From Clostridiales bacterium (lineage in GTDB: Bacteria; Bacillota; Clostridia; Lachnospirales; CAG-274), in the NCBI GenBank assembly GCA_018371275.1, contig JAHALF010000002.1, positions 148,303 through 212,302 of the forward strand: DNA of 64,000 nucleotides, given 5' to 3'. Positions 17,939-27,119 of this stretch are shown here, one piece after another. The notes below the pieces were generated by a model, which did not search any database, was not told the DNA's origin, and worked only from the letters and a program-made list of their open reading frames with translations. A program made the translations under genes and the position numbers. The stretch's first letter is position 1. The number at the start of each line of letters is the position of its first letter.

Positions 17939-17960
17939 TTTACTTTGCTCCCCCTCTAGT

Positions 17961-18140
17961 TTAATTTAAACTTTTTTTATATGTAATTATTTTATCTATA
18001 ATATCATCAACTGCTTCTTTTACTATAATTTTTCTTCCAGTAGTTAATGTTATTGTCGTATCCGGTGCTTCTTGCATAATTTCTATATAATCACTATTAA
18101 CAACTATTTCTACATCATTCAATTTAGTTAAAACAATCAT
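17961..18140 (-). CDS. flbD: Flagellar protein FlbD / SwrD-type
   Basis: A 59-residue protein that begins MIVLTKLNDVEIVVNSDYIE and contains TPDTTITLTTGRKIIVKE-like spacing (here APDTTITLTTGRKIIVKEAV), the typical FlbD (PF06289) pattern. In Bacillus subtilis the homologous SwrD (YlzI) increases flagellar motor power. Here the gene sits directly before motA and motB, supporting a motor-power role. The ATG and stop were read by hand; the gene is too short for many gene callers. Confidence 0.85.
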   Translation of the reverse strand: MIVLTKLNDVEIVVNSDYIEIMQEAPDTTITLTTGRKIIVKEAVDDIIDKIITYKKSLN

Positions 18141-18267
18141 AATATACGCTCTCCTAAACCAAAATATTATCTTATATTTTTTTCTATCCTATTAATATAC
18201 ACTATTTTTAACAATTTCTCAAGTATTTTTTTATTAATTTTTCTTATTTCATCTTTTTTCAAGCATA

Positions 18268-18307
18268 TAGTATATAGCTTTTAAAAATATCTAAAAGCTA
18301 TATACTA
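18268..18307 (-). other. Perfect 16-bp hairpin after flgE
   Basis: TAGTATATAGCTTTTA, an 8-nt loop and the exact reverse complement lie 15 nt beyond the flgE stop, in a 181-nt gap before flbD. No T-run follows on the minus strand, so it is not a standard terminator. It could stabilise the flgE end of the operon mRNA or mark a processing site. Confidence 0.6.
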
Positions 18308-18321
18308 AATTAACTTAAAAT

Positions 18322-19746
18322 CTATCTTTTCATATTTACTAACTCTTGTATCATTTCATCACTTGTTGTTATTATCCTTGAATTTGCTTGGAACCCTCTT
18401 TGAGTAGTTATCATTTCACTAAATTCATAAGATAAGTCTACATTAGACATCTCTAATGCACCACCTTGTAACTTAGAACCCAAAGCACTAGCCTCAACCC
18501 CTATACCATCAAACTCACTAGAGTTTCCTGTTTCTTTATAAAGGTTGCTACCAGCCTTTTCAAGACCCGCTGGGTTTTTAAAGTTTGCAAGAGGTATTTG
18601 TGCTAAAAGCTTTGTTTGCCCATTAGAATATGTACCTCTAATAATACCATTTGCATCTATTGAATACCCTGTCATACTACCTGCTGTATTACCATCTTTT
18701 GCTTCTGATGTAACATTAGCTTTAGAATTAAATTGTGTTACTTTTGCAAAGTCTATATTTATACCACTGAGCGTTTCAGCAGTTATACCAGCTTGTGTAC
18801 CATTAGCCGTTCCATTATCTTTTAAAAGGTTTCCTAAATTTATATCTGGTAAAGTAAATCCTGTACCATTCGCATTATTTCCATTTACACTTGTTAATTT
18901 ACCATCTTGACCAAATATTAAAGATAACCCCTGTAAATTTAAATTCCCTACTGGTAAATAAACTTTGTCTGTTCCATTAACTGTTAATTCATAATGTGTC
19001 GGTGCTACACCTTGTCCTGGAGCTTGTCCTCCCGGAAGAGTGACCCCTGGTAAACTAATATCCCAAGAGCTATTCTGAGCTGGTGGTTGAGGTACAAATT
19101 TATCATTTTTAGTAAATTGAATATTCATAACATATTTATTACCTTGACTATCATAAAATGACATTGTATTTTTTTGTTCTTTATTTGTTGTTTGATTAAA
19201 ATTACCTGTAAATTCTATACTTGTTGTTTTTTGTGCTGGAGAATATAAATTATCACCATCATATATATTAATAGGTGTAACTGTATCTTTAATTATTTTT
19301 TGTTGTCCTGGCTTATCTGGGTCTTCTACTGCTTTCCAACCACAAACATTAAAACCATTTGGATCTACAAGATTACCTTTAGCATCTACCTCAAAAACAC
19401 CCGCTCTAGTAAATGAAAAACCACTAGCATCTTTAACAATAAAGAAACCATCACCATCTATCATAAGGTCACTACCATAATCTGTTCTTTGAGCAGCACC
19501 TTGTCCCATAACATTAACTATAGTACCTACATTTGCACCCATACCTATTTGTTGTGGGTTTATACCACCTCTATCTTGGTTAGCTGAACTAGCTGAACTT
19601 AATGTTTGGTTAAAACTCTCTTTAAAAGATGCTGTAGCTCTTTTAAAACCAACGGTATTAATATTTGCAATGTTATTAGATATAACATCCATTTTTGTTT
19701 GGTGTACTCTCAAACCAGAAACGCCTGAGTACATACTTCTCATCAT
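18322..19746 (-). CDS. flgE: Flagellar hook protein FlgE
   Basis: FlgE polymerises into the hook. The 474-residue product starts MMRSMYSGVSGLRVHQTKMD with the rod/hook signature NIANINTVGFKR, has central FlgE domains (a proline-rich insertion near residues 235-255) and the C-terminal family motif ALEMSNVDLSYEFSEMITTQ. The start at 19746 follows AAGGAGG by 8 nt; a longer frame adding 15 residues has no such site. It follows the flg_new gene and is followed by the strong hairpin. Confidence 0.95.
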   Translation of the reverse strand: MMRSMYSGVSGLRVHQTKMDVISNNIANINTVGFKRATASFKESFNQTLSSASSANQDRGGINPQQIGMGANVGTIVNVMGQGAAQRTDYGSDLMIDGDGFFIVKDASGFSFTRAGVFEVDAKGNLVDPNGFNVCGWKAVEDPDKPGQQKIIKDTVTPINIYDGDNLYSPAQKTTSIEFTGNFNQTTNKEQKNTMSFYDSQGNKYVMNIQFTKNDKFVPQPPAQNSSWDISLPGVTLPGGQAPGQGVAPTHYELTVNGTDKVYLPVGNLNLQGLSLIFGQDGKLTSVNGNNANGTGFTLPDINLGNLLKDNGTANGTQAGITAETLSGINIDFAKVTQFNSKANVTSEAKDGNTAGSMTGYSIDANGIIRGTYSNGQTKLLAQIPLANFKNPAGLEKAGSNLYKETGNSSEFDGIGVEASALGSKLQGGALEMSNVDLSYEFSEMITTQRGFQANSRIITTSDEMIQELVNMKR

Positions 19747-19823
19747 AATGTTTTCCTCCTTAAATAAGTGCTGTTTTTTCTTATCTGTCATTCAAAGAAA
19801 ATTGGCTTCCTAAAGGTCCAGCC

Positions 19824-20210
19824 TTAAACTATAACAGCACCATCTATATTAGTATATACCTTTTCACTGTTGTTATCTATTGCTGTAACAACTGTTTTAT
19901 TTTTTATATTTACTAAAAGAGCTATATTATCAACTAAAACAAGAGAATCTCTTATTCCTTTTTCTTCAGCTCTTTTTATTCCATCTTCCACTCTTTTTAT
20001 TTGAGCATTGGATAATTGTAAATTTCTAGAATTAAGCCTCATAGAAGCGTGTTTAGAAAATAATATATTAGCATTTTCTGCCTTATTTTCAAAAATTTCT
20101 TTAAAAGTCTTATTATTAGTGTTAGATACTTTATTATTAACAATAGACTCGGTCTTTTTAACCTTATTTACTAAGTTTGGATTAATTAAATTATTATTTA
20201 TTATAGTCAA
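19824..20210 (-). CDS. Flagellar operon protein, TIGR02530 (flg_new) family
   Basis: A 128-residue soluble protein of a family found only in Gram-positive flagellar operons, between flgD and flgE; its biochemical role is not established. The conserved block is FSKHASMRLNSRNLQLSNAQ through IKRVEDGIKRAEEKG and a closing DNIALLVNIKNKTVVTAID. The N-terminal 40 residues are Asn/Lys-rich and probably disordered. Position suggests a hook-assembly accessory role. Confidence 0.85.
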   Translation of the reverse strand: MTIINNNLINPNLVNKVKKTESIVNNKVSNTNNKTFKEIFENKAENANILFSKHASMRLNSRNLQLSNAQIKRVEDGIKRAEEKGIRDSLVLVDNIALLVNIKNKTVVTAIDNNSEKVYTNIDGAVIV

Positions 20211-20224
20211 AAAAACACCACCTA

Positions 20225-21259
20225 CTATTTAATATCTTTATAAGAAACTTCTTTATCACCTATTTGTAAATAAACTTTTTTATCTCTAATAATTACACTA
20301 TCTACTTTACCACTAACTTCACCTGCTGTTACATCTTGTCCTATAAGAGAAAGAGAACTTACTAAAGAACCTATTTCCTCTATTTCTATTTCTTTATCGC
20401 TACCTTCTATTTTAACAAGTATCTTATCATCTTCTAATAAAATATCTTCAATTTTACCACTTATAACATCTTTGCCATCTTCTCCAACAGCAGCATTTAT
20501 TTCAGAACCAATAAGCATTGTATTTTCAGAAACAGCAACAACTTCTCCTAAGTATACATCTCTACCATTAACACTTAATACTGGTATGCCTTCTACAAAC
20601 TTAACAAAATCTACTTTACCTTCTATATATCCAACTGGATTTAATTTATCATCAACTCTAATACCTTGTATAGTTTTTCCAATTAAGCCCATAGCTTGAG
20701 ATACCATAGCGGAATTATCGCCAAAGTCAACATCTTGTACTTTTGTAATATCTTCATATGGCGCACTTTTATCCCCAAGATTTAAATATGGTTTACCATT
20801 AACTATTTCAACAGACTGAACTACACCATAAATCATTTCATATTGACCAGTTTGTTCATCTTTGGTGTTCATAAATACACCTTTTCCAATAGTACCAAAA
20901 GCTTGGGCATTTGTCATTGTTTGATTTAAGTTTTGCATTTGTTCCAAAGCTGTAAACTGTGCTGTTTGTGCAATAAATTCTGTATTATCCATTGGCTCTA
21001 AAGGGTCTTGATATTGTAACTGTGTTACCAATAGTTTTAAAAAGTCATCTTTACCAAGTTGAGTTTTTACTTCCCTAACATTGCTAGGATTTTTTATTTC
21101 CCCACCCTCTTCTGGTAAACCAACTGTTGGTCCTGATGTATCTTTATCTTTTTCATCTTCCTTTGATGTAGTATTAACTTTAGCATTGCTATTTTGGTTA
21201 CTAGATAATTTTTGATAATTTGCCATATTATAAATATTATTATTTATCATATTATCCAT
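20225..21259 (-). CDS. flgD: Flagellar hook assembly (cap) protein FlgD with extended repeat tail
   Basis: FlgD caps the growing hook. The N-terminal FlgD core is at about residues 63-115 (LGKDDFLKLLVTQLQYQDPL, then MDNTEFIAQTAQFTALEQM). The remainder carries four related beta-rich units at about 121-175, 190-245, 248-303 and 305-344, each opening with an I/L-G-K/S/Q segment and containing a G-V..V....K..L.I/LGD pattern. At 344 residues it is longer than typical FlgD (140-230). GGGAGGTG supports the ATG chosen. It lies between fliK and flg_new. Confidence 0.93.
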   Translation of the reverse strand: MDNMINNNIYNMANYQKLSSNQNSNAKVNTTSKEDEKDKDTSGPTVGLPEEGGEIKNPSNVREVKTQLGKDDFLKLLVTQLQYQDPLEPMDNTEFIAQTAQFTALEQMQNLNQTMTNAQAFGTIGKGVFMNTKDEQTGQYEMIYGVVQSVEIVNGKPYLNLGDKSAPYEDITKVQDVDFGDNSAMVSQAMGLIGKTIQGIRVDDKLNPVGYIEGKVDFVKFVEGIPVLSVNGRDVYLGEVVAVSENTMLIGSEINAAVGEDGKDVISGKIEDILLEDDKILVKIEGSDKEIEIEEIGSLVSSLSLIGQDVTAGEVSGKVDSVIIRDKKVYLQIGDKEVSYKDIK

Positions 21260-21271
21260 AATTTCACCTCC

Positions 21272-22771
21272 CTATATAGAATAATTAACTTGCGAATTAA
21301 TAATATGCTCTTCTTTTATTTCTTTTTCTCTAATTAACTCTTCTTTTTCAAAGCTATTTTCTATTAAATCATTAATTCTTTTTTCGCCTTTTTCAGAGTT
21401 TTGTTCAAACATATTGTATGTAGTTTTTTCTTCATCACTATTAGAAACATTAACTTCTAAAGCCCCAACATCTACTCCCTGTTCTGATAACATATCTCTA
21501 AGTTGATTAAAATTTGATTCTATTATCTCTTTTACCTTTTGGCTTTCTGCAATAAACTGTGCTGTAATTATACCATTTTGAGTAGCTATTTTAAGAGAAA
21601 CCTCACCTAATTGTTCTGGCCTTAATAAAATTTTAACTTCAGATAAATCTGGTTTAACAGAAACTTTTAATTTTTCCATTATTTGTGCAATAACATCACC
21701 TGCATTAATATTTTTTAAAGCCTGTGTTTTAGGTAATGAAGCATTAAAAACTTTTGTGTTATTATTAACTTCTGATATACTAAAAATTTCTTGATTATCA
21801 CTTCGTTTTACAACACTTTCTAATACTTTTTCTCCTAAAAGTAAGTTTTGATTACTATTTTTATTATTTTGTTCATTTTCTTGATAATAACCTGTTTCTT
21901 GATTACTTACTTTAATATCTCTTATCTCTTCAATATTAACTAACTCTTCTGTATTTTTAGATAATTTACTATTATCTTCACTTAAGTTAATCTTTACATT
22001 TATATTATTTATTACACTAGTATTCTCTGAACTTTCTTTTACAGAACCATTTAATTCTTCTAATAAGTTAGCTATCTTTTGTTTAATACTATCATCTTTA
22101 GACCCTAATAATGTTACATCTTTTAAATTATTTTCTTCTAAAATATTATTCAATTTATCAACAGCATTTTCATCTATAGAAATAACATCTGTATAATTTA
22201 TACTTTTTGCTATATCTGTTATATTTTTCATAACATCTTTAATATTATCCATAGATAAAAGCTGTATAGGATTTTCTAAATTAAATGAATTTTGCAAAAA
22301 TTTAATTAAATTTTCAGGATCTTGTAACATAGATAAAGACAATGATAAACTAGATAAAATTTCCATTATTTTGTCTGTTGATATACCTAAAATTTCTGAA
22401 AGTTGATTTAAAACTTTTTCATCAACAATAATTACTTGTTCTTCATCTTTAACAGATTCTGAGCCACTTACTGGTTCTTTTTCTATTTTATCTGTATAAG
22501 CCTCTTTTTTATTGTCTATTTTTATGTTATCATTATCAACTACTTGTTTATTTTTGTATTTATCCACTTGGCTATTATTAAAGTTTTTATCCTTTGTATT
22601 ATTTGAGCTTTTATAATTTTTATTATCATCTTTTACATTAGATGTTTTGCTCTCAGCTCTTACTAAAACATCATTAAACCCATTAGATACTCTGTTTGTA
22701 TTAGACATACTATTAATAGGTTTATTAGTTAGTTGATTTAAAAACATACTTGTCAATTCCACCTTATTCAC
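21272..22771 (-). CDS. fliK: Flagellar hook-length control protein FliK
   Basis: FliK is the exported ruler that sets hook length and triggers the FlhB substrate switch. The 499-residue protein has a long, polar, low-complexity N-terminal two-thirds typical of the ruler part, and the C-terminal Flg_hook domain near residues 370-455 (VKILLRPEQLGEVSLKIATQ, then AESQKVKEIIESNFNQLRDM and LSEQGVDVGALEVNVS). The position between motE and flgD is standard. Confidence 0.93.
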   Translation of the reverse strand: MNKVELTSMFLNQLTNKPINSMSNTNRVSNGFNDVLVRAESKTSNVKDDNKNYKSSNNTKDKNFNNSQVDKYKNKQVVDNDNIKIDNKKEAYTDKIEKEPVSGSESVKDEEQVIIVDEKVLNQLSEILGISTDKIMEILSSLSLSLSMLQDPENLIKFLQNSFNLENPIQLLSMDNIKDVMKNITDIAKSINYTDVISIDENAVDKLNNILEENNLKDVTLLGSKDDSIKQKIANLLEELNGSVKESSENTSVINNINVKINLSEDNSKLSKNTEELVNIEEIRDIKVSNQETGYYQENEQNNKNSNQNLLLGEKVLESVVKRSDNQEIFSISEVNNNTKVFNASLPKTQALKNINAGDVIAQIMEKLKVSVKPDLSEVKILLRPEQLGEVSLKIATQNGIITAQFIAESQKVKEIIESNFNQLRDMLSEQGVDVGALEVNVSNSDEEKTTYNMFEQNSEKGEKRINDLIENSFEKEELIREKEIKEEHIINSQVNYSI

Positions 22772-22786
22772 CTCCTTTCAAATATG

Positions 22787-23521
22787 TTATTGTTCTACTG
22801 GAGCCAAAAGCTTAGAGCAAGATGCTGCATTTTTTGGATCCATAGCACTTAATATTTCACTTCTTTTATCACTTGAAACATTTTCTAATATTGTTATAAC
22901 TAAATCCATATCTGTTATAATAAGTTCTTCCAATATAGTTGCTACTGCGTCTTTTTTCATAGTTTCAAATGTTTGTATATATTCTTTAAATCTTTTATCC
23001 GTAACCTCTTTATTTATAGCTTGTTTATATAATTCTTCTGCATTTTCTGGAGATATAGATTCATAAAAACTAGAATAAGCTTTAGGGTCATTTAAAGCTA
23101 TCATTTTATCAAATTCTTCTTTTTGTGTTTTAAACTCTAATTGAGAATTTTCAAATTCCTTTAATCTTGTTATTTCCTTATTAAGTTCCTCTATTTCTTT
23201 TGTTAAAGAATCTATTGTTTGTTGCTTTTCATCTACTACCTCTTCTGTTTGTTCATTATCCGTCTCTAATGGAGGTAATAAATTTTTTATAATAGGTATT
23301 CTTTCAAGCCCTGGTCTTAAATATTTATCTCTAATATTCCCTACATTTAAACTTATAAGAACAATAGGTATAGCTATTATAATAATTACTATTAGAAACT
23401 TTACTAATCCCTTGCCTTTTTTCTTTTTACCTACATCTTCTTCTATATCATCATCTAATTCTTCATCTATTAGCTCTAATTCTTCTTGTTCATTTTTTAT
23501 TTTTTTATTTTTTTTTGCCAT
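22787..23521 (-). CDS. motE: MotE-family / YlxF-type magnesium-transporter-N-domain protein
   Basis: The 244-residue product has a very charged N-terminus, one membrane helix (about residues 40-62), a coiled coil (about 97-140) and a C-terminal helical MgtE-N-like domain (YESISPENAEELYKQAIN onward to KRSEILSAMDPKNAASCSKL). This matches MotE/YlxF proteins encoded between fliJ and fliK. In rhizobia MotE is a MotC chaperone; the Gram-positive role is less clear, perhaps export or stator support. The symbol is by family. Confidence 0.8.
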   Translation of the reverse strand: MAKKNKKIKNEQEELELIDEELDDDIEEDVGKKKKGKGLVKFLIVIIIIAIPIVLISLNVGNIRDKYLRPGLERIPIIKNLLPPLETDNEQTEEVVDEKQQTIDSLTKEIEELNKEITRLKEFENSQLEFKTQKEEFDKMIALNDPKAYSSFYESISPENAEELYKQAINKEVTDKRFKEYIQTFETMKKDAVATILEELIITDMDLVITILENVSSDKRSEILSAMDPKNAASCSKLLAPVEQ

Positions 23522-23535
23522 ATTAAACCTCCAAG

Positions 23536-23976
23536 CTAAGCCTTATTATATTTATAACTAACTATTTCATCAATAATTTTTTGCTCATTTTTAAGCTCTT
23601 CTTTAAAATAATTTTCTTTTTCCTTTTCTTTTAAAGTTTCAAGAACTTTTCTTTCTTTCATAGCTTCTAATAAAGCTAATCTTTTTTCCTCTACAATTTC
23701 TTTAGCTTTATTGATATTTTGCATTTGTTCTTCTACTTTTTTATCTATAAAACTTATATACTTATTAATATTATCAATATAATTTGGCTTAACACCTTTA
23801 TTAATACTTTCTCTAAAGCTTAATATATTTTCTTGCTTTTTATTTTTAAGGTTTAAAAGTATACTCTTTTCCTGTTCTAACTTAGCTAGAGCCTTACCAT
23901 ATTCTGTTTTAGTCTGTTCTTCTAGCTTTTCTTTAATATTTAAAAGTCCTTGCATATTAAATATAAATTTAGCCAT
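23536..23976 (-). CDS. fliJ: Flagellar export protein FliJ
   Basis: FliJ is the coiled-coil stalk of the export ATPase complex, linking FliI to FlhA. The 146-residue product is almost wholly charged helix, beginning FIFNMQGLLNIKEKLEEQTK, the FliJ N-terminal pattern, with no membrane segment. Sequence conservation is weak but size and the position directly after fliI make the assignment firm. It begins 4 nt after fliI ends. Confidence 0.9.
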   Translation of the reverse strand: MAKFIFNMQGLLNIKEKLEEQTKTEYGKALAKLEQEKSILLNLKNKKQENILSFRESINKGVKPNYIDNINKYISFIDKKVEEQMQNINKAKEIVEEKRLALLEAMKERKVLETLKEKEKENYFKEELKNEQKIIDEIVSYKYNKA

Positions 23977-23980
23977 ATTA

Positions 23981-25291
23981 CTATCCCTCTAAAATATTAA
24001 TCATTTTTTCGTATACTTCTTCTAAAGAAAATTTTTCATCTGTAGACTGAGTTAAAAAGTCTAATATAGGTTTTCTTTTTGATATAGCCATATCTATATC
24101 TTCATTACTTCCAGATACATAAGCACCTACATTAATAAGGTCTTCTGCCTCAGAGTAAGTACCCATAAGTTTTTTTATTTCAAAGGCATTTCCTTTATGC
24201 TCTTTTGTAACTATATCACTCATAACACGAGATACACTTGCTAATACATCAATAGCTGGATAATGATTTTTATTTGCAAGTTTTCTTGATAAAACAATAT
24301 GCCCATCTAATATACCCCTTGCTGTATCTGTAACTGGCTCTGTTAAATCATCACCATCAACTAATACTGTATAAAGCCCTGTTATAGAACCTTTATCTGA
24401 ATTACCTGCTCTTTCTAAAAGCTTTGGCATAATAGAAAAAACAGAAGGTGTATATCCCCTAGAAACTGGTGGTTCACCAACAGCTAGTCCAACTTCTCTT
24501 TGAGCCATAGCATATCTTGTTAAAGAGTCCATAAGTAACAAAACATCATTCCCTTGTTCTCTAAAATATTCTGCTATAGATGTTGCAACTTGTGCTGCTT
24601 TAAGTCTTACTAAAGCTGGTTGATCTGATGTTGCTATAACAAGGACAGAACGTTTAAGACCTTCTTCTCCAAGGTCTTTTTCTATAAATTCTTTAACCTC
24701 TCTACCACGCTCACCTATTAAAGCTATAACATTAATAGATGCACTTGTATTTCTAGCTATCATACCCATTAAAGTACTTTTACCAACACCAGAACCAGCA
24801 AATATACCAACCCTTTGTCCCTTACCTATAGATAAAAGTCCATCTATTGCCTTAACCCCTAAAGATAATTGATCCTTTATACGATTTCTTGATAAAGGAT
24901 CTGGTGGTACATTTGTTGTAGAAACTTCATTTAAAGCTTCTATAGGTCCTTTATGATCCATAGGTTCTCCTAATCCATTTAATACTCTACCTAAAAGGTT
25001 ATTAGATACCTTAACACTAAGAGGATAATCAAATCCTTCTACAATACTACCAAGGCCTACACCTTCTATATCCCCATATGGCATTAATAATATTTTTTTA
25101 TCTTTAAATCCTACAACTTCTGCTAAAACACTTTTGCCATCTTTAGTATTTATTTTACAGCAGTTACCAATACTAACATCTGGACCATCTGATTCTATTG
25201 TAAGTCCAACAACTCTTGAAACTTTACCTAACTTTTTAACATAGTCTTTTTCTAATATATATTTGTATTTATTTATATTTACATTAAACAT
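23981..25291 (-). CDS. fliI: Flagellum-specific export ATPase FliI
   Basis: FliI energises export of flagellar subunits and is related to F1-ATPase beta. The 436-residue protein has Walker A GSGVGKST at about residues 166-173, the ALIGERGREVKEFIE motif, Walker B VLLLMDSLTRYAMAQRE, and the SRGYTPSVFSIMPKLLERAG block. It is followed by fliJ and preceded by fliH, its regulator. Confidence 0.97.
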   Translation of the reverse strand: MFNVNINKYKYILEKDYVKKLGKVSRVVGLTIESDGPDVSIGNCCKINTKDGKSVLAEVVGFKDKKILLMPYGDIEGVGLGSIVEGFDYPLSVKVSNNLLGRVLNGLGEPMDHKGPIEALNEVSTTNVPPDPLSRNRIKDQLSLGVKAIDGLLSIGKGQRVGIFAGSGVGKSTLMGMIARNTSASINVIALIGERGREVKEFIEKDLGEEGLKRSVLVIATSDQPALVRLKAAQVATSIAEYFREQGNDVLLLMDSLTRYAMAQREVGLAVGEPPVSRGYTPSVFSIMPKLLERAGNSDKGSITGLYTVLVDGDDLTEPVTDTARGILDGHIVLSRKLANKNHYPAIDVLASVSRVMSDIVTKEHKGNAFEIKKLMGTYSEAEDLINVGAYVSGSNEDIDMAISKRKPILDFLTQSTDEKFSLEEVYEKMINILEG

Positions 25292-25306
25292 ATTTTCACC
25301 CTATTA

Positions 25307-26104
25307 TTAATTTAATATATAATATAAAGCTTCTTTTATAGATGATAATTGTTCATCTATATTACATTGTATAGTACCTATGTTCGTTTCTATTACACAA
25401 TCTGTTTCTTTTAATGATGTATCTTTTATTATTTCTATATTATTTTTTTCTGTATCTGTTTCAAATATATTTTGTTTATTTTGTTCAACAAAATCATAAT
25501 TATTTTCTGATACAAAAACTTTTAAATCTTTTATTTCTTTTATAGATGATAACCCTTTTTTTATAAGAAGAGATATAATGCTTGGATTAAAAACAAAAGA
25601 ATTAGTTAATATATTTTGAGTTGTATCTAAAATAAAATTTATTATTTCTGGTTCTAAGCTATTAATTGTGTTTTCTCTTTCTTTTTTGGCTTCTTCAACT
25701 ATATCTTGTGCTTCTTGTTTCATTGTTTCACAATCTTTTTCAGCTTTTTCAATACCATCTTGATATCCTTTTTCGAATCCTTGCTTATAAAATTCTTCCA
25801 CCTTTATATCCATTTCTTCTTGAGCCTGTTTTTTTATTTCATCTGCATCTATATTAGCTTGATTTATAGCATCTTCTATTATTTTATTAGCTTCTTCAGT
25901 AGCATCTTCTATTATTTTTTGTTTTATATCATTAAGTTCTGTTTCAAATTCTTCAGAATTTTTAATATTTGATACAGTGTCTTCTTTTTCTACATTTTGT
26001 TTTTCTGTTGATTGCACTTCTTTATTAATAGTAGAAGAAAATGTATTATCTATAACAACATCTTTTTCAATAGTCACATATGATGCTTTTAATACTCTAG
26101 ACAA
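25307..26104 (-). CDS. fliH: Flagellar assembly protein FliH
   Basis: FliH dimers bind and regulate the FliI ATPase and connect it to the C-ring. The 265-residue protein has a long Glu/Lys/Gln-rich helical region (about residues 50-145) with FYKQGFEKGYQDGIEKAEKD, the typical FliH glycine-spaced segment, and a C-terminal FliI-binding domain. Its start overlaps the end of fliG by 8 nt. Confidence 0.92.
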   Translation of the reverse strand: MSRVLKASYVTIEKDVVIDNTFSSTINKEVQSTEKQNVEKEDTVSNIKNSEEFETELNDIKQKIIEDATEEANKIIEDAINQANIDADEIKKQAQEEMDIKVEEFYKQGFEKGYQDGIEKAEKDCETMKQEAQDIVEEAKKERENTINSLEPEIINFILDTTQNILTNSFVFNPSIISLLIKKGLSSIKEIKDLKVFVSENNYDFVEQNKQNIFETDTEKNNIEIIKDTSLKETDCVIETNIGTIQCNIDEQLSSIKEALYYILN

Positions 26105-27113
26105 TTATATCATCTCCTCCACCCCTAGCAACAACAATTTGATTAGTCTCTTGAAGCCTTCTAACAACATTAACAATTTTTTGTTGTGCTTCTTCAACAT
26201 CTGTTCTTCTAACTGGTCCCATAAAGTCCATATCTTCTTTTATCATAGCTGCTAAACGTTTTGATAAGTTATTAAATATAAGATTTTGTAACTCTTCTGT
26301 AGCCCCTTTAAGAGCAGTAGCAATATCTCTTTGATCAATATCTTCTCTAAGAACAGTTTGTATAGATCTATTATCAAGAGATAATAAGTCTTCAAATACA
26401 AACATTTTCTTTTTAATTTCTTCACAAAGTTCAATTTCTTCTGCCTCAAGAGTATCCATAATATTTTTCTCTGTATTCCTATCAACAGAATTAAGTATTT
26501 CTACTATAGCGTCTATACCACCAACATCTGTATACTCTGCTGTCATAAGAGTAGATATTTTCTTTTCAAGAGCAATTTCTACTTCTTTTATAATATCTGG
26601 ATTTGTTCTATCCATTATAGCTACCCTTCTAGCAACATCTGCTTGTTTTTCTGCTGGTAAAGATGACAAGATTTCTCCTGCTTGTGTTGGCTTTAAATAA
26701 GATAATATTAAAGCTATTGTTTGTGGATGCTCATTTTGTATAAAGTTTATAACTTGAGTAATATCATCTTTTCTAATGAAATCAAATGGTCTAACTTGTA
26801 AAGAAACTGTAAGCCTAGATATAATTTCATTTGCCTTATCATCTCCAAAGGACTGCTCTAAAAGTTGTTTAGCATATCCTATACCACCTTCAATAATATA
26901 TTTTTGGGCAATACATATTTGATAAAATTCTTCTAATATTCCTTCTTTAACTTCTGGTAATATACTATTAAGTCCTGCTATTTCAAGAGTTAAAGCCTCT
27001 ATTTCTTCTTCTTTAAGGTGCTTAAAAACTTTAGCAGATTTTTCTGGTCCTAAACATACTAATAACATAGCTGCTTTAGTTTTTCCACCATATTCTTCTA
27101 ATAAACTAGACAT
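26097..27113 (-). CDS. fliG: Flagellar motor switch protein FliG
   Basis: FliG links the MS ring to the C-ring and contacts MotA for torque. The 338-residue protein shows the family signature in all three domains, including NEHPQTIALILSYLKPTQAG, EHP-type and the C-terminal charged torque helix (FVFEDLLSLDNRSIQTVLRE, with later DMDFMGPVRRTDVEEAQQKI). Full length. It follows fliF by 6 nt. Confidence 0.97.
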   Translation of the reverse strand: MSSLLEEYGGKTKAAMLLVCLGPEKSAKVFKHLKEEEIEALTLEIAGLNSILPEVKEGILEEFYQICIAQKYIIEGGIGYAKQLLEQSFGDDKANEIISRLTVSLQVRPFDFIRKDDITQVINFIQNEHPQTIALILSYLKPTQAGEILSSLPAEKQADVARRVAIMDRTNPDIIKEVEIALEKKISTLMTAEYTDVGGIDAIVEILNSVDRNTEKNIMDTLEAEEIELCEEIKKKMFVFEDLLSLDNRSIQTVLREDIDQRDIATALKGATEELQNLIFNNLSKRLAAMIKEDMDFMGPVRRTDVEEAQQKIVNVVRRLQETNQIVVARGGGDDIIV

Positions 27114-27119
27114 ATTTTA

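Noticed and set aside
26252..26485. 77-codon open frame inside fliG
   Set aside because: A different frame of the same strand as fliG, with no ribosome-binding site.
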